A stretch of 64,000 nt of DNA from Arthrobacter sp. Y81 (GCF_002929335.1 NZ_PJIL01000012.1:62001-126000); one strand, 5' to 3'; positions 1 through 11,304 are shown, counted from the stretch's first letter. Made by a program: numbers and translations. The notes: generated from the letters alone by a model not told the origin.

Positions 1-295
1 CCGGTACATCTTCGGTGGTGATGGTGAAGATGTCGCCGACGAACAGTTCGTGCGGGCCGTCGACAAAGCGGCCAAGACGGATCTTGGGGCCCTGGAGGTC
101 GGCCATGATGGCAACGGGCTTGCCCAGCTGCTTCGAGGCCCTACGGACGTTCTCGTAAGTGCCGTCATGCACGGAGTAGTCTCCGTGGCTCATGTTCATG
201 CGGGCAACATCGACGCCGGCTTCAATAACTGCGAGGGTGTTCTCGAAGCTGGAAATGGCCGGTCCGAATGTTGCCACGATCTTAGCGCGTCTCAT
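1..295 (-). CDS. pyk: Pyruvate kinase, N-terminal part (cut by window edge)
   Basis: The first 98 residues begin MRRAKIVATFGPA and continue through VARMNMSHG and IMADLQGPKIRLG, which are the N-terminal TIM-barrel motifs of pyruvate kinase (phosphoenolpyruvate + ADP to pyruvate + ATP, last step of glycolysis). The rest lies left of the window. The ATG at 295 is preceded by a GGGTAGG-type ribosome-binding site ending about five bases before it. The gene follows gltD on the same strand with a gap of about 70 bases, so it could be read from its own promoter or by readthrough. The family call rests on the conserved N-terminus only. Confidence 0.93.
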   Translation of the reverse strand, partial: MRRAKIVATFGPAISSFENTLAVIEAGVDVARMNMSHGDYSVHDGTYENVRRASKQLGKPVAIMADLQGPKIRLGRFVDGPHELFVGDIFTITTEDVP

Positions 296-368
296 ATACC
301 TACCCTATTGGTGTGTTTCTGGTTTGGAGTTGTACCGCAGGTGAACTTCCGTGGTCCCCCGTTTGTGA

Positions 369-1826
369 CTAGAGAACGGCGATCGCCCGGTCGGTTGGGG
401 CAACCGGGGCAGGCAGGATCGTTGTTCCCATCAGGAACTTGTCAACAGCCGCCGCGCAGGCGCGGCCCTCGGCGATGGCCCACACAATAAGCGACTGCCC
501 GCGGCCGGCGTCACCGGCAACGAACACACCCTCGGTGTTGGTCATGTAGTAGCCGTCACGCGCCACGTTGCCGCGGCCGTCGAATTCGGCGTGGACCTGC
601 TCGGTGATGCCGGCGGGCTCCGCACCGGTGAAGCCCAGGGACAGGAAGACCAGGTCCGCGGGAATGATCCGCTCGGTGCCGGCCTTGGGAAGCCGCTTGC
701 CGTCCACGAATTCAGTCTCGGCAACCTTCACGCCGGTGAGCTTGCCGTTTTCGCCAACGAACTCCACGGTGGAGGCAAGGTATGTACGCTCGCCGCCTTC
801 TTCGTGCGCACTCGCAACCTCAAAGAGGGTGGGGAACGTGGGCCAGGGCTGGTTCGGGGTGCGCTCCACGGACGGCTGCTTGCCGATCGCGAGAGTGGTC
901 ACGGAGGCGGCGCCGTGGCGGTGGGCGGTACCAAGGCAGTCGGCCCCGGTGTCGCCGCCGCCCAGGATCACAACGTGCTTGCCCTTGGCGTGGATCTGGT
1001 TCTCCACCTGCTCCCCCGCTACTACGCGGTTTGCCGGAACGAGGTAATCCATGGCGTAGTGGACGCCTTCGAGCCCGCGGCCCGGGATGGGCAAGTCGCG
1101 CGGCACGGTGGCGCCGGTGGCAACAACCACGGCGTCGTAACGGCGGCGCAGCTGCTCCCAGGTCACGTCGGTGCCGACGGCCACTCCGGTCCGGAAGCGG
1201 GTGCCTTCGGCCTTCATCTGCTCAAGACGGCGGTCCACCTGCTCCTTTTCCATCTTGAAGTCGGGGATGCCGTACCGCAGGAGCCCGCCGATCTTGTCGT
1301 CGCGTTCGTAAACAGCGACGGTGTGGCCCACCCGGGTCAGCTGCTGGGCAACGGCCAGGCCCGCGGGGCCGGAGCCCACCACTGCCACGGTCTTGCCGGT
1401 CAGGCGGGTCGGCGGCAGCGGGTTGACCCAGCCGTTGTCGAAGGCTTCATCGATGATGGAGACCTCAACCTGCTTGATGGTCACTGCGGGCTGGTTGATC
1501 CCCAGCACGCAGGAGGCTTCACACGGAGCCGGGCAGAGCCGGCCGGTGAATTCCGGGAAGTTGTTGGTGGCATGCAGCCGCTCAATCGCTTCCTCGCCCT
1601 TGTCCCGCCACACGAGGTCGTTCCACTCGGGAATCAGGTTGCCCAGCGGGCAGCCCTGGTGGCAGAACGGCACGCCACAGTCCATGCAGCGGCCGGCCTG
1701 GCTTTTCAGGACACCCTTTTCCTGGGCCTCGTAAACTTCCTTCCAGTCCATGATGCGGACGGGAACGGGACGGCGCGGCTGGGTTTCACGCTGACGTACT
1801 TTCAGAAATCCGCGTGGATCAGCCAC
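369..1826 (-). CDS. gltD: Glutamate synthase (NADPH) small subunit
   Basis: A 485-residue FAD/NAD(P)H oxidoreductase subunit of GOGAT. It passes electrons from NADPH to the large subunit, which makes two glutamates from glutamine and 2-oxoglutarate. The N-terminal cysteines C47, C50, C55 and C59 (in [16 protein letters not shown]) are the Fe-S ligands of this family. The first dinucleotide-binding motif is [13 protein letters not shown] and the second is [11 protein letters not shown]. The C-terminal [14 protein letters not shown] closes the FAD site. Length is typical. The start is GTG at 1826 and overlaps the end of gltB by 8 bases, so the two subunits are translationally coupled. Confidence 0.97.
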   Translation of the reverse strand: MADPRGFLKVRQRETQPRRPVPVRIMDWKEVYEAQEKGVLKSQAGRCMDCGVPFCHQGCPLGNLIPEWNDLVWRDKGEEAIERLHATNNFPEFTGRLCPAPCEASCVLGINQPAVTIKQVEVSIIDEAFDNGWVNPLPPTRLTGKTVAVVGSGPAGLAVAQQLTRVGHTVAVYERDDKIGGLLRYGIPDFKMEKEQVDRRLEQMKAEGTRFRTGVAVGTDVTWEQLRRRYDAVVVATGATVPRDLPIPGRGLEGVHYAMDYLVPANRVVAGEQVENQIHAKGKHVVILGGGDTGADCLGTAHRHGAASVTTLAIGKQPSVERTPNQPWPTFPTLFEVASAHEEGGERTYLASTVEFVGENGKLTGVKVAETEFVDGKRLPKAGTERIIPADLVFLSLGFTGAEPAGITEQVHAEFDGRGNVARDGYYMTNTEGVFVAGDAGRGQSLIVWAIAEGRACAAAVDKFLMGTTILPAPVAPTDRAIAVL

Positions 1827-4800
1827 CGGTCACCTCCAGGATTCGAGACCATACTTCTTCGCCATCGGGGTCCAGGCCCTCTTCGATCGCGTCAAGACGG
1901 GTTTGCAATACGGCCGCGTAGTCGCGCGGCAGGACTTTGGTAATGCGGGCAGCGGTGTCATCGAAGTTCTCGAGCAGCCGTGCCGCGAGCTGCGATTCGG
2001 TTTCCTCGACGTGCTTGACCAGCAGGCCGTGCACGATGTCGCGGTCTTCGGCATCCAGTTCGCGAAGCTGCAGTTCGCCGGACTCCAGCGCCTGCTTGTT
2101 CACGCGGGTGGTCCGCAGGTCCAGCACATAGGCCGTTCCGCCGGACATGCCCGCGCCGAAGTTGCGGCCCGTGCGGCCGATGATCAGGGTCTGGCCACCG
2201 GTCATGTACTCACAGCCGTGGTCGCCGATGCCTTCGACAACCGCCGTGGCGCCGGAGTTCCGGACCAGGAAGCGTTCGCCCACCTGGCCGCGCAGGAACA
2301 TCTCGCCGCTGGTGGCACCGTAGCCGATCACGTTGCCGGCGATCACGTTGCTCTCGGCCTGGAACACGTTGGTGCGGTCCGGGCGGACGATGATGCGGCC
2401 GCCGGAGAGGCCCTTGCCCACGTAGTCGTTGGAGTCGCCGTACATGCGCAGGGTGATGCCGGCGGGCAGGAAGGCGCCCAGCGACTGGCCTGCGGTGCCG
2501 GTCAGCGTGATGTCGATCGTGTCCGTGGCCAGGACGTCCGTGCTGAACGTCTTGGTGACGACGTGGCCCAGCATGGTGCCGACGGAGCGGTCCGTGTTGA
2601 TGACGTCCACGGCGATCTTCACCGGGCTGCGGTCGGTCAGCGCCTCGGCGGCCATGGTGATGAGCCGCTGGTCGAAGTGCTTGTCCAGCTCGTGGTTCTG
2701 GCCGGTCAGGTTGCGCAGCGGAGCGTCGTCGTCGAACTCGAGTCCGTGCAGGATCGGGTCCAGGTCCAGCCCTTCGGCTTTCCAGTGGTTGATCGCTTCA
2801 CGGGTGTCCAGCATTTCGGCGTGGCCGATGGCCTCTTCGATGCTGCGGAAACCGAGCTCCGACAGGATTTCGCGGACTTCCTCGGCCAGGAACTCGAAGA
2901 AGTTGACCACGAACTCCGGCTTGCCGCTGAAGCGGGCGCGCAGTTCGGGGTTCTGCGTCGCGACGCCCACCGGGCAGGTGTCCAGGTGGCAGACGCGCAT
3001 CATGATGCAGCCTTCCACCACCAGCGGTGCCGTGGCGAAGCCGAATTCCTCGCCGCCGAGCAGCGCGGCGATGACCACGTCGCGGCCGGTCTTGAGCTGG
3101 CCGTCCACCTGCACCACCACGCGGTCGCGCAGGCCGTTGAGCATCAGGGTCTGCTGGGTCTCTGCGAGACCCAGTTCCCACGGAACACCGGCGTGCTTGA
3201 GCGAGTTCAGCGGCGAGGCGCCGGTACCGCCGTCGTGACCGGAAACCAATACGACGTCGGCCTTCGCCTTGGTGACACCGGCGGCAACGGTGCCGATCCC
3301 CACCTCGGAAACGAGCTTGACGTGCACCCGGGCCGAAGGATTGGCACGCTTCGCGTCATAAATGAGCTGGGCGAGGTCTTCGATCGAGTAGATGTCGTGG
3401 TGCGGGGGCGGGGAAATCAGTCCGACGCCGGGGGTCGAGTGGCGCGTCCGGGCAACCCAGGGGTACACCTTCTGCGCCATCAGCTGGCCGCCTTCGCCGG
3501 GCTTGGCACCCTGCGCCATCTTGATCTGGATGTCGTCTGCGTTGGTCAGGTACAGGCTCGTGACGCCGAAGCGGCCCGAGGCGATCTGCTTGACGGCCGA
3601 GCGGCGCTCGGGATCCAGCAGGCGGTCCACGTCCTCGCCACCTTCGCCGGTGTTGGACTTGCCGCCCAGCCGGTTCATGGCGATTGCCAGGGTCTCGTGG
3701 GCTTCCTTGGAGATGGATCCGTAGCTCATGGCGCCGGTGGAGAAGCGCTTCACAATGCTGGAGACGGGCTCCACTTCCTCAAGCGGCACCGCGGGACGCG
3801 CATCGGTCTTGAACTTCAGCAGCCCGCGAAGGGTCATGAGGTTCTCGGACTGGTCGTCCACGCCCCGGGTGTAGGACTTGAAGATGTCGTAGCGGCGTTC
3901 ACGCGTGGCGTGCTGCAGCCGGAAAACCGTCTCCGGGTTGAACAGGTGGGGTTCGCCGTCACGGCGCCACTGGTACTCGCCGCCGCCGAGCAGCGGGCGG
4001 TGCGGCTGCTCGATGCCGCCTTCCGGGTAGGCCATCTGGTGCCGGGCGGACACTTCAGCGGCGATGACGTCGAGTCCGACGCCGCCGAGCTGGGAGTGGG
4101 TTCCGGCAAAGAATTCGTCCACCAGTTCCTGGCCGAGGCCGAGGGCTTCGAACGTCTGCGCACCGGTGTAGGAGGCAACCGTGGAGATGCCCATCTTGGA
4201 CATGATCTTCAGGACACCCTTGCCGAGGCCCTTGATCAGGTTGTAGACACCGTCCTGGGCAGTCACGCCAACAACGTCTCCGCTGCTGATGAGCTGTTCC
4301 ACGGATTCCATGGCCAGGTACGGGTTGACGGCGGACGCGCCGTAGCCGATCAGGACGGCCACGTGGTGCGTCTCGCGGACGTCGCCGGCCTCGACCACGA
4401 GGGCGGTCTTGGTCCGGTTGGCGCTGCGCAGCAGGTGGTGGTGTACGGCGCTGACCAGCAGCAGCGACGGGATGGGCGCCCACTGGGCGTTCGAGTCGCG
4501 GTCGGAGAGCACCACGTACTGCACGCCGCGGTTTATGGCACCGGAAACCTGCTCGCAGATTTCGGTCAGGCGGGCACGCAGGGCGTTTTCGCCGCCTTCG
4601 GGGCGGTACAGGCCGCGGACCTTCATGGCGATCCTGTCGCCGTCCGGACTTTCGATGTTGGCGATCTTGGCAAGCTGGTCGTTGTTGATCACCGGGAACG
4701 GCAGCGAAACCTGCGGCTGCCGGACCTGCTTGGTGTCCAACAGGTTGCCGTTGGGGCCGATGGCACACATCAGGGACGTGACCAGCTCTTCGCGGATGGC

Positions 4801-6435
4801 GTCCAGCGGCGGGTTGGTCACCTGCGCGAAGGACTGCACAAAGTAGTCGAAGAGAAGCCGCGGGCGCTTGGACAGCACGGCCACCGGAGTATCGGACCCC
4901 ATGGCGCCGAGGGGCTCGGCACCGGTGCGGGCCATCGGGCCCAGCAGGATCTTCAGTTCCTCGGTGGTATAGCCGAAGGTCCGCTGGCGGATGTTCACGG
5001 ACGCGGCCGTGTGCACCACGTGCTCGCGCTCCGGCAGATCGTCGAGGTCGATCAGGTTGTCCTTGACCCACTCCGCCCACGGGTTGGCGGCGGCGACTTC
5101 GGCCTTGACCTCTTCGTCGTCGATGATCCGGCCGGCTTCGGTGTCCACCAGGAACATCTTGCCCGGGGAGACGCGGCCCTTTTTGACCACCTTGGAAGGT
5201 TCGACGTCGATGACGCCCACCTCGGAGGCGAAGACCACCAGTCCGTCCTCGGTGATCCAGTAGCGTCCCGGGCGCAGGCCGTTGCGGTCCAGCGTTGCGC
5301 CCACCAGGCTGCCGTCGGTGAAGGACACGGCGGCCGGGCCGTCCCACGGTTCCATCAGCAGGGAGTGGTATTCGTAGAAGGCCTTGCGGGCCGGATCCAT
5401 CGTGGCGTGGTTTTCCCAGGCCTCGGGGATCATCATCATGATCGAGTGCGTGATGGGCCGGCCGGACAGCCAGAGCAGCTCGGCCACTTCGTCGAACGAC
5501 GCCGAGTCGGAGGCGCCCGGGGTGCAGATGGGGTACAGCTCCTCGGGGGAATCCCCCAGCAGCGGGTTGGCCAGCTGTGACTGGCGGGCACGCATCCAGT
5601 TCCGGTTGCCTTTGACGGTGTTGATTTCACCGTTGTGGGCGATGGTGCGGAACGGCTGCGCGAGCGGCCAGGACGGGAAGGTATTGGTGGAGAAGCGCGA
5701 GTGGACAATCGCGAGCTTGGTCTTGAAGCGCTTGTCCGAGAGGTCCGGGTAGAACGGCTCCAGCTGCGCGGTGGTCAGCATGCCCTTGTAGACGATGGTC
5801 CGGGAGGACAGCGACGGGAAGTACACGCCGAACTTGTTCTGGGCGCGCTTGCGGATGCGCCATGCCCGTGAGTCGAGTTCGTTGCGCTCCAGCACTTCCC
5901 CGGTGCTGGAGGCAAAGAACGGCTGGGAGAAGTAGGGCATGCAGGCCCGGGCCATGGCACCGACAAGGTCGGCCACGATCGGGACTTCACGCCAGCCCAG
6001 GACGGTCAGGCCCTCATCGGCGGCGAGGCCCTCGATGCCCGCCTTGGCGGCATCGGCTTCGCGCTGCTCGGCCGGAAGGAAGGCCGTACCGGCGACGTAC
6101 TGTCCGGGCGCCGGAAGCTCGAATTCGGTGACGGCACGGAAGAACTCGTCCGGGATCTGCATCAGCAGCCCGGCGCCGTCGCCCGTTCCTTCGTCGGCGC
6201 CCACGGCACCGCGGTGCTCCAGGTTGCGCAGGGCGGTCAGGGCGGCGTCGACGATGTCATAGCCGGGCTCACCACGGAGCGTTGCGATGATGGCGAGGCC
6301 GCAGGCGTCCTTCTCCTGCTCCGGGTTGTACAGTCCTGCGGCCTCCGGCAGCGCCGCGAACCGTTTGAACGGTGACATGGCGGCAGCCGGCTGGTTCGGC
6401 TCGGACCAACTGGGGCTGTGAAGAGTTTGGGTCAT
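1819..6435 (-). CDS. gltB: Glutamate synthase large subunit
   Basis: A 1538-residue GOGAT alpha subunit. It hydrolyses glutamine in an N-terminal Ntn glutaminase domain and channels ammonia to a FMN/Fe-S synthase domain. The nucleophile is C45 in KDACGLAII, so a 44-residue propeptide must be removed. The synthase domain carries the Fe-S cluster motif CxxxxCxxxxC in [16 protein letters not shown], and the C-terminal GXGXG beta-helix domain is present ([11 protein letters not shown] and following). I chose the ATG at 6435 (MTQTLHSPS) because AAGGA lies eight bases upstream. A longer frame exists up to 6513 but has no better signal. It is co-transcribed with gltD. Confidence 0.97.
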   Translation of the reverse strand: MTQTLHSPSWSEPNQPAAAMSPFKRFAALPEAAGLYNPEQEKDACGLAIIATLRGEPGYDIVDAALTALRNLEHRGAVGADEGTGDGAGLLMQIPDEFFRAVTEFELPAPGQYVAGTAFLPAEQREADAAKAGIEGLAADEGLTVLGWREVPIVADLVGAMARACMPYFSQPFFASSTGEVLERNELDSRAWRIRKRAQNKFGVYFPSLSSRTIVYKGMLTTAQLEPFYPDLSDKRFKTKLAIVHSRFSTNTFPSWPLAQPFRTIAHNGEINTVKGNRNWMRARQSQLANPLLGDSPEELYPICTPGASDSASFDEVAELLWLSGRPITHSIMMMIPEAWENHATMDPARKAFYEYHSLLMEPWDGPAAVSFTDGSLVGATLDRNGLRPGRYWITEDGLVVFASEVGVIDVEPSKVVKKGRVSPGKMFLVDTEAGRIIDDEEVKAEVAAANPWAEWVKDNLIDLDDLPEREHVVHTAASVNIRQRTFGYTTEELKILLGPMARTGAEPLGAMGSDTPVAVLSKRPRLLFDYFVQSFAQVTNPPLDAIREELVTSLMCAIGPNGNLLDTKQVRQPQVSLPFPVINNDQLAKIANIESPDGDRIAMKVRGLYRPEGGENALRARLTEICEQVSGAINRGVQYVVLSDRDSNAQWAPIPSLLLVSAVHHHLLRSANRTKTALVVEAGDVRETHHVAVLIGYGASAVNPYLAMESVEQLISSGDVVGVTAQDGVYNLIKGLGKGVLKIMSKMGISTVASYTGAQTFEALGLGQELVDEFFAGTHSQLGGVGLDVIAAEVSARHQMAYPEGGIEQPHRPLLGGGEYQWRRDGEPHLFNPETVFRLQHATRERRYDIFKSYTRGVDDQSENLMTLRGLLKFKTDARPAVPLEEVEPVSSIVKRFSTGAMSYGSISKEAHETLAIAMNRLGGKSNTGEGGEDVDRLLDPERRSAVKQIASGRFGVTSLYLTNADDIQIKMAQGAKPGEGGQLMAQKVYPWVARTRHSTPGVGLISPPPHHDIYSIEDLAQLIYDAKRANPSARVHVKLVSEVGIGTVAAGVTKAKADVVLVSGHDGGTGASPLNSLKHAGVPWELGLAETQQTLMLNGLRDRVVVQVDGQLKTGRDVVIAALLGGEEFGFATAPLVVEGCIMMRVCHLDTCPVGVATQNPELRARFSGKPEFVVNFFEFLAEEVREILSELGFRSIEEAIGHAEMLDTREAINHWKAEGLDLDPILHGLEFDDDAPLRNLTGQNHELDKHFDQRLITMAAEALTDRSPVKIAVDVINTDRSVGTMLGHVVTKTFSTDVLATDTIDITLTGTAGQSLGAFLPAGITLRMYGDSNDYVGKGLSGGRIIVRPDRTNVFQAESNVIAGNVIGYGATSGEMFLRGQVGERFLVRNSGATAVVEGIGDHGCEYMTGGQTLIIGRTGRNFGAGMSGGTAYVLDLRTTRVNKQALESGELQLRELDAEDRDIVHGLLVKHVEETESQLAARLLENFDDTAARITKVLPRDYAAVLQTRLDAIEEGLDPDGEEVWSRILEVTGG

Positions 6436-6698
6436 GGGAGACGTCCTTCCTCCTGATCGTGCGTATGGAAGGGACAACGTTGGCCCCACTCGCGATGCCG
6501 GTGTGATGGGCACAACAAAGTGTTACTTACTGGAAATTGTAGGTCAGCCCGGCCTGCTGAACTAACAGTTACGCAGGCCCCTGACCCGGGCTTGACCCGT
6601 CGGCAGCTCTGTGCTGACGGGTACGGGGCCCTGGTGCCACGACGCTGTGGGAACGGGCGCTGCGAGCGGTAGCTCTGCGGCCCGGTTGCCGGAACTGA
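6436..6698. other. Intergenic region between lgt and gltB: gltB control region
   Basis: This 263-base non-coding stretch is the only sizeable gap in the left gene block and must hold the gltB promoter. On the minus strand a TACAAT hexamer at 6541-6536 is a good -10 candidate, about 100 bases before the gltB start; I see no convincing -35. An imperfect hairpin at 6596-6621 (CCCGTC and GACGGG arms) may end the lgt transcript, but it has no U tract. On the plus strand, GTTAC-n6-GAAAT at 6522-6537 resembles half of a GlnR box and overlaps the -10. No coding potential is evident. Confidence 0.5.
6536..6541 (-). promoter_or_regulatory. Candidate -10 element of gltBD
   Basis: TACAAT on the minus strand matches five of six bases of the sigma-70-type -10 (TATAAT), in a locally AT-rich patch upstream of gltB. 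No well-spaced -35 hexamer is visible, which is common in actinobacteria. Confidence 0.4.
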
Positions 6699-7886
6699 CT
6701 ACTTGGTGCCGTCAGTGCCCGGCGCGGATCCGGAGTCCTGGTGATCGGGGTTTCCTGCTGCCGGCGAGCCCTTGACGGGCTTGGTGCCGACAGATGAATC
6801 CGTCACCGCTTCAGTTGGGGCGGAAGTGTGCCCCGGACCGCTTTGGTTATCTGGGAGATTACCACGGGACTCACTATCTGAGACACTCTTGTCCGAATGC
6901 CGGATGCTTTTGCCGTGCGCAGGAACTGCTTCCAATTCGGCGTCCTCACCGTTCCCGGCGTCAGCGTCGCCCTCCTTCTCCGCCGGAATGTGACCGGCAA
7001 GATAAGGGGTATCCGGCTCATCGCGCTTGCGGAGGCCCAGCACCACGAACACGATCAGGGCCGCCAGGAACACCACGATGCTGGTCCAGACGTTGAGTCG
7101 GGTGGTGATGCCGAACAGGTTGATCTGTTCGGCGTCGTCGATCCGCATGGCTTCGATCCAGACCCGGCCCAGCGTGTAGTACATGGCGTAGATCCAGAAC
7201 AGCCGTCCGCGGCGGAAGTTGAACTTCCGGTCCAGCGCCAGCAGGATCACCACACCCGCGATGTTCCACAGGGATTCATAGAGGAACGTCGGGTGGAACA
7301 GCGTGTCAGCCGGCATTCCAGCCGGGAAGTTCGCGTTATCGGCGTCGATCTGCAGGCCCCAGGGAAGAGTGGTGGGCCCGCCGAAGAGTTCCTGGTTGAA
7401 GTAGTTTCCCCAGCGCCCGACGGCCTGGGCCAGCAGCAGCCCCGGAGCAGCGGCGTCCAGGAACGCTGTGAGCTTGACCCCGGCCCGGCGGCAGCCGATC
7501 CAGGCGCCCACGGCGCCGAGGAGGACAGCACCCCAGATCCCCAATCCCCCGCGCTGGATCTGCGGGATCAGGGAAAGGTCACCCGTGCCGTCGAAGCCGG
7601 GGCCGAAGTAAGCGTCCGGTGACGAGAACACGTGGTAGAGGCGGCCGCCGATGATACCGAACGGGATCGCCCAGATGGCGATGTCCCACAGGCTGCCCTC
7701 CGGCGTGCCGCGCTTATTCCAGCGGACCGACGCCAGCCAGAGGCCAACGACGATTCCGGCAAGGATGCACAGTGCGTACGCGTGGATCCGCAGTGACCCC
7801 CACGGCAGCGGAATGTCGAACCCGGACCAGTCCGGACTCGGAATACTGGCGGGGAGCATGGCCGCCGCGTGGAGGACAGTCTGCAT
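6699..7886 (-). CDS. lgt: Prolipoprotein diacylglyceryl transferase with long C-terminal tail
   Basis: A membrane enzyme that moves diacylglycerol from phosphatidylglycerol to the lipobox cysteine of prolipoproteins. Residues about 20-290 contain seven hydrophobic segments and the family motifs, including IGGRLYHV and the conserved QAVGRWGNYFNQELFGGPT (with the Arg and Asn of the Lgt signature). The family is usually about 270-300 residues; here about 110 extra residues (from RKRDEPDTP on) form a Ser/Gly/Asp/Glu-rich tail without hydrophobic segments, probably a cytoplasmic disordered extension. The ATG at 7886 has a GGAAGAAG ribosome-binding site. It starts 4 bases after trpA, at the end of the trp gene run. 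Confidence 0.95.
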   Translation of the reverse strand: MQTVLHAAAMLPASIPSPDWSGFDIPLPWGSLRIHAYALCILAGIVVGLWLASVRWNKRGTPEGSLWDIAIWAIPFGIIGGRLYHVFSSPDAYFGPGFDGTGDLSLIPQIQRGGLGIWGAVLLGAVGAWIGCRRAGVKLTAFLDAAAPGLLLAQAVGRWGNYFNQELFGGPTTLPWGLQIDADNANFPAGMPADTLFHPTFLYESLWNIAGVVILLALDRKFNFRRGRLFWIYAMYYTLGRVWIEAMRIDDAEQINLFGITTRLNVWTSIVVFLAALIVFVVLGLRKRDEPDTPYLAGHIPAEKEGDADAGNGEDAELEAVPAHGKSIRHSDKSVSDSESRGNLPDNQSGPGHTSAPTEAVTDSSVGTKPVKGSPAAGNPDHQDSGSAPGTDGTK

Positions 7887-7889
7887 TGT

Positions 7890-8708
7890 TTAGGCTTCTT
7901 CCCTGGTCAGGCCGGCGCTGAGGTCTTTGGTGAGGGCCGCGACAGCCTCCACGCCGCCGTCGCGGATGGCGGCGACGAGCGCCGTCCCCACGATCACGCC
8001 GTCAGCGTAGGCCGCGATCTCGCGGACCTGGCCGGCATTGGACACGCCGAGCCCCACACAGACGCGTTCCGCTCCTGCCGCGTGCGCGGCAGCCACGACG
8101 CCCTGGGCAGCGCTGCTGACGGATTCGCGGGCACCGGTGACGCCCATGATGGACACGGCGTAGACGAAGCCGCGGCTGGCATCCACCGTGCGCTTCATCC
8201 GTTCCGGCGAGGAGGACGGGGCCACGAGGAATACGCGGTCCAGTCCGTACTTGTCCGAGGCGGCCATCCACTCGGCGGCTTCGTCGGGAATCAGGTCAGG
8301 GGTGATGAGTCCGGCTCCCCCGGCCTCGGCCAGGAGGCGGGAGAATTCGTCCACGCCCATCCGGATGACGGGGTTCCAGTAGGTCATCACCAATACCGCG
8401 GCGTCGGTCTTGCTGGTGATGCCGCGGACGACGTCGAAGACCTGGCGGACGTGGAATCCCTTGGCGAGGGCCTCGGTGGTGGCGGCCTGGATGACCACTC
8501 CGTCCATAACGGGGTCGGAGTACGGGATCCCGATCTCGATCAGGTCGGCGCCGTTCTCAGCCAGCGCGATGCCGGCTGCGATGGTCTGCTCCACGTCGGG
8601 GTAGCCGGCGGGCAGGTAGCCGATGAGGGCTGCCCGTCCTTCAGCGCGTGCCTTGTCGATGGCGGCTGCCGATTTGCTGGTGCTGGTGATGTCCTGAACG
8701 CCGGTCAC
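7890..8708 (-). CDS. trpA: Tryptophan synthase alpha chain
   Basis: A 272-residue TIM-barrel that cleaves indole-3-glycerol phosphate to indole and glyceraldehyde 3-phosphate; indole is channelled to TrpB. The catalytic glutamate is in [11 protein letters not shown] and the catalytic aspartate in PVMDGVVIQ; the C-terminal phosphate-binding loop is in [10 protein letters not shown]. The start is GTG at 8708, sharing GTGA with the trpB stop, which couples translation of the two subunits. A longer frame to 8771 would run into trpB and is rejected. Confidence 0.96.
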   Translation of the reverse strand: MTGVQDITSTSKSAAAIDKARAEGRAALIGYLPAGYPDVEQTIAAGIALAENGADLIEIGIPYSDPVMDGVVIQAATTEALAKGFHVRQVFDVVRGITSKTDAAVLVMTYWNPVIRMGVDEFSRLLAEAGGAGLITPDLIPDEAAEWMAASDKYGLDRVFLVAPSSSPERMKRTVDASRGFVYAVSIMGVTGARESVSSAAQGVVAAAHAAGAERVCVGLGVSNAGQVREIAAYADGVIVGTALVAAIRDGGVEAVAALTKDLSAGLTREEA

Positions 8709-10048
8709 AGCTGCTCCCCCTCTTTGCCGATCTCGGCCTCTACAGAATCCTTGTCCAGCAGGTCGAACCATTCAGCGGCCGTGGCCACGTCCTTGTCCCC
8801 GCGGCCGGAAAGGTTCACGATCACGATCTTGTCGGCTGCGGCTTCGCCTGCGCTGCTGGCCTCCGCCGCGAGGCGCTGGCCCACCTTGATGGCGCCGGCA
8901 AGTGCGTGGGCGGACTCGATGGCGGGGATGATGCCCTCGGTGCGGCAAAGGAGCCGGAAGGCGTCCATCGCCTCCGAGTCCGTGATGGGCTCATAGCTGA
9001 CGCGGCCGATGTCCGCGAGGTAGGAGTGTTCCGGGCCGACGCCCGGGTAGTCCAGCCCGGCCGAGATGGAGTGCGACTCGATGGTCTGGCCGTCGTCGTC
9101 CTGCATCAGGTAGGAGCGTGCGCCGTGGAGCACGCCCGGTTTGCCCAGCGTGATGGTGGCGGCGTGGCGTCCGGTGTCCACGCCGTCGCCGCCGGCTTCG
9201 AAGCCGTAGATCCTGACGGAGGGATCGTCCAGGAAGCCGTGGAAAATGCCGATGGCGTTGGAGCCGCCGCCGATGCAGGCGCACACGGCGTCGGGAAGCC
9301 GGCCGGTCTGGTCCAGGATCTGGGCGCGGGCTTCCTCACCGATGACCTCGTGGAAGTACCGCACCATGGCCGGGAACGGGTGGGCTCCGGCGGCGGTGCC
9401 GAGGAGGTAGTGGGTGTGGCCGACGTTTGCCACCCAGTCGCGGAGTGCCTCGTTGATGGCATCCTTGAGGGTCTGCGAGCCGCTGGTCACGGGAATGACC
9501 GTGGCACCCAGGAGTTCCATGCGGGCCACATTCAGCGCCTGGCGGCGGCAGTCCTCGGCGCCCATGTACACCACGCACTCGAGGCCCAGCAGGGCCGCGG
9601 CGGTGGCACTGGCCACGCCGTGCTGGCCGGCGCCGGTCTCGGCAATCACGCGGGTCTTGCCCATGCGCGTGGCGAGCAGGGCCTGGCCGATGACGTTGTT
9701 GATCTTGTGCGAGCCCGTGTGGTTGAGGTCCTCGCGCTTGAGGAAGACGCGGACTCCCCCCGCGTGCTCGGCGAAGCGCTTGGCTTCGGTGAGCAGGGAC
9801 GGGCGCCCGGAGTAGTTCTTGTTCAGGTCCGCGATCTGGGCGACGAAGTCCGGGTCGGCCTTGGCCTTTTCGAACGTGTCCTCCAGCTCATCCAGGGCCG
9901 CGATGAGGGATTCGGGCATCCAGCGCCCGCCGTAGGAGCCGAAATAGGGACCTGGCGCGTGGCGCAGGGACCGGTCTCCTTGAAGAAATGCGTCCGCGGT
10001 GCCCTCGTCAGAGCCGGTTGTTGGCGCGTCGACCATCGGTCTCACCAT
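8705..10048 (-). CDS. trpB: Tryptophan synthase beta chain
   Basis: A PLP enzyme joining indole and serine to make tryptophan. The PLP lysine is in [15 protein letters not shown] and the cofactor phosphate loop is [10 protein letters not shown]. At 447 residues it is slightly longer than the roughly 400-residue norm because of a hydrophilic N-terminal stretch before [14 protein letters not shown]. The start could be the ATG at 10048 or the in-frame ATG at 10036; neither has a strong ribosome-binding site. It lies 72 bases after trpC and overlaps trpA by four bases. Confidence 0.96.
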   Translation of the reverse strand: MVRPMVDAPTTGSDEGTADAFLQGDRSLRHAPGPYFGSYGGRWMPESLIAALDELEDTFEKAKADPDFVAQIADLNKNYSGRPSLLTEAKRFAEHAGGVRVFLKREDLNHTGSHKINNVIGQALLATRMGKTRVIAETGAGQHGVASATAAALLGLECVVYMGAEDCRRQALNVARMELLGATVIPVTSGSQTLKDAINEALRDWVANVGHTHYLLGTAAGAHPFPAMVRYFHEVIGEEARAQILDQTGRLPDAVCACIGGGSNAIGIFHGFLDDPSVRIYGFEAGGDGVDTGRHAATITLGKPGVLHGARSYLMQDDDGQTIESHSISAGLDYPGVGPEHSYLADIGRVSYEPITDSEAMDAFRLLCRTEGIIPAIESAHALAGAIKVGQRLAAEASSAGEAAADKIVIVNLSGRGDKDVATAAEWFDLLDKDSVEAEIGKEGEQL

Positions 10049-10120
10049 CCTGTTCCACTGTTCTTAAGAAATATCGGGTGGCGCCCGGCCGCAGCTTCCT
10101 GCGGGCGGGCGCCCCGGTCG

Positions 10121-10939
10121 TCAGACCCTTGCTGCGATGGCTTCCGCCCCAGCAGCGGTAAATTCGGCAATCCGCTCGCGCGGCGTTGCGTCGCTCACGA
10201 GCGCTTCGCCCACCAGCACGGCGTTGGCGCCGTTCGCGGCGTAGTGCCGGACATCGTCCGCGCCGCGGACTCCGGACTCCGCAACGATGACAGCTTCCGG
10301 AGGGATGCTGCCGGCGAGGGAGGCGAAAACGGAACGGTCGACGTCGAGCGTCTTGAGGTTGCGCACGTTGACGCCGATGATCCGGGCCTCCGCAGCGACG
10401 GCACGCTCAATCTCCCCGGCTGTGTGCGTCTCCACCAGGGCGTTCATGCCCAGTTCACGGGTGAGCTGGCTGAAGTCGCGCAGCTCCGCGTCGCTCAGTG
10501 ACGCCACGATCAGCAGGATCACGTCGGCGCCGTGGGCGCGGGCTTCCCAGATCTGGTATTCGTCAACCGTGAAGTCCTTGCGCAGGAGCGGAACATCCAC
10601 CGCCTGGCGGACGGCGTCGAAGTCGGCGAGGGATCCACTGAAGCGGCGCTGTTCAGTGAGCACGCTGATGACGGATGCTCCGCCGTCGGCGTACTGGACC
10701 GCCAGGTCGGCCGGATCGGCGATGCTTGCCAGGTCGCCCTTGGACGGGCTGCGGCGCTTGATTTCGGCGATGACCTTCAGCTGGTTCCGTGGCGAGGAAT
10801 CGCCGCCGAGGGCAGCCCATGCGTCACGCGCCGGGGCGGCCGCGGCAGCGCGTTCCTTCAGCTCAGCAAGGGACACCAGGCGCCGGCGGGCCTCCAGGTC
10901 TTCCCGGGCACCGGCGTTGAGGTCGTCGAGGACAGTCAC
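10121..10939 (-). CDS. trpC: Indole-3-glycerol phosphate synthase
   Basis: A 272-residue (beta/alpha)8 enzyme that cyclises CdRP to indole-3-glycerol phosphate. Signature segments are VIAEIKRRSPSKG (catalytic Glu and Lys), LLRKDFTVDEYQIWEARA, IGVNVRNLKTLDVD and VAESGVRGADDV, in the family order. It is monofunctional; there is no fused TrpF domain. I chose the GTG at 10939 (VTVLDDLNAGARED): frames extending further upstream read through the neighbouring small membrane protein gene, which ends three bases away. Confidence 0.96.
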   Translation of the reverse strand: MTVLDDLNAGAREDLEARRRLVSLAELKERAAAAAPARDAWAALGGDSSPRNQLKVIAEIKRRSPSKGDLASIADPADLAVQYADGGASVISVLTEQRRFSGSLADFDAVRQAVDVPLLRKDFTVDEYQIWEARAHGADVILLIVASLSDAELRDFSQLTRELGMNALVETHTAGEIERAVAAEARIIGVNVRNLKTLDVDRSVFASLAGSIPPEAVIVAESGVRGADDVRHYAANGANAVLVGEALVSDATPRERIAEFTAAGAEAIAARV

Positions 10940-10941
10940 TG

Positions 10942-11229
10942 CTAGTGGCCGGAGTTCTTCAGCTTGCTGCCGTCCACGCCGTAGCCTGCCTTGCGCATGA
11001 TCCAGCCGGCAAGCAGGCCGATGACCATCACGGCTGCGCCGGCAATGAAAATGGGCGTGCTGGCGATGACAAAGGCGATGGACGCGATGAGTGCGCCGAT
11101 CAGCATAACGATCACACACGTCCAGGCTGCCGGGCTGTTGCCGTGGCCGAGGTCTGCGCTGTGGTCGACGCCGGTGTTGACGTTTTCTGCAGCAGCGGAT
11201 TTGGATGCGGAAACAGTGGCTTTGCTCAT
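10942..11229 (-). CDS. HGxxPAAW-family small membrane protein
   Basis: A 95-residue protein with the diagnostic HGNSPAAW motif near residue 29, followed by two transmembrane helices (about residues 35-56 and 59-77) and a short basic tail. The function of this actinobacterial family is unknown, and it is regularly found beside trpC/trpE. Here it sits between the Trp-associated membrane protein and trpC, three bases from trpC, so it is clearly in the trp transcription unit. The ATG at 11229 has GAGGAGA upstream. A membrane role linked to tryptophan synthesis is only an inference from position. Confidence 0.85.
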   Translation of the reverse strand: MSKATVSASKSAAAENVNTGVDHSADLGHGNSPAAWTCVIVMLIGALIASIAFVIASTPIFIAGAAVMVIGLLAGWIMRKAGYGVDGSKLKNSGH

Positions 11230-11304
11230 GGAAATCTCCTCAGGATGAATACTGCTTACATTCTGCCATTTTTTGGCCGTGCCTTGGACATCGGCGGGCC
11301 CGGC

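Noticed and set aside
1903..5580. A 1225-codon open frame on the plus strand opposite gltB
   Set aside because: High GC content keeps stops rare in the antisense frame. Its translation is low-complexity and rich in Val/Gly/Asp/His with no family signature, while gltB on the other strand has full domain motifs.
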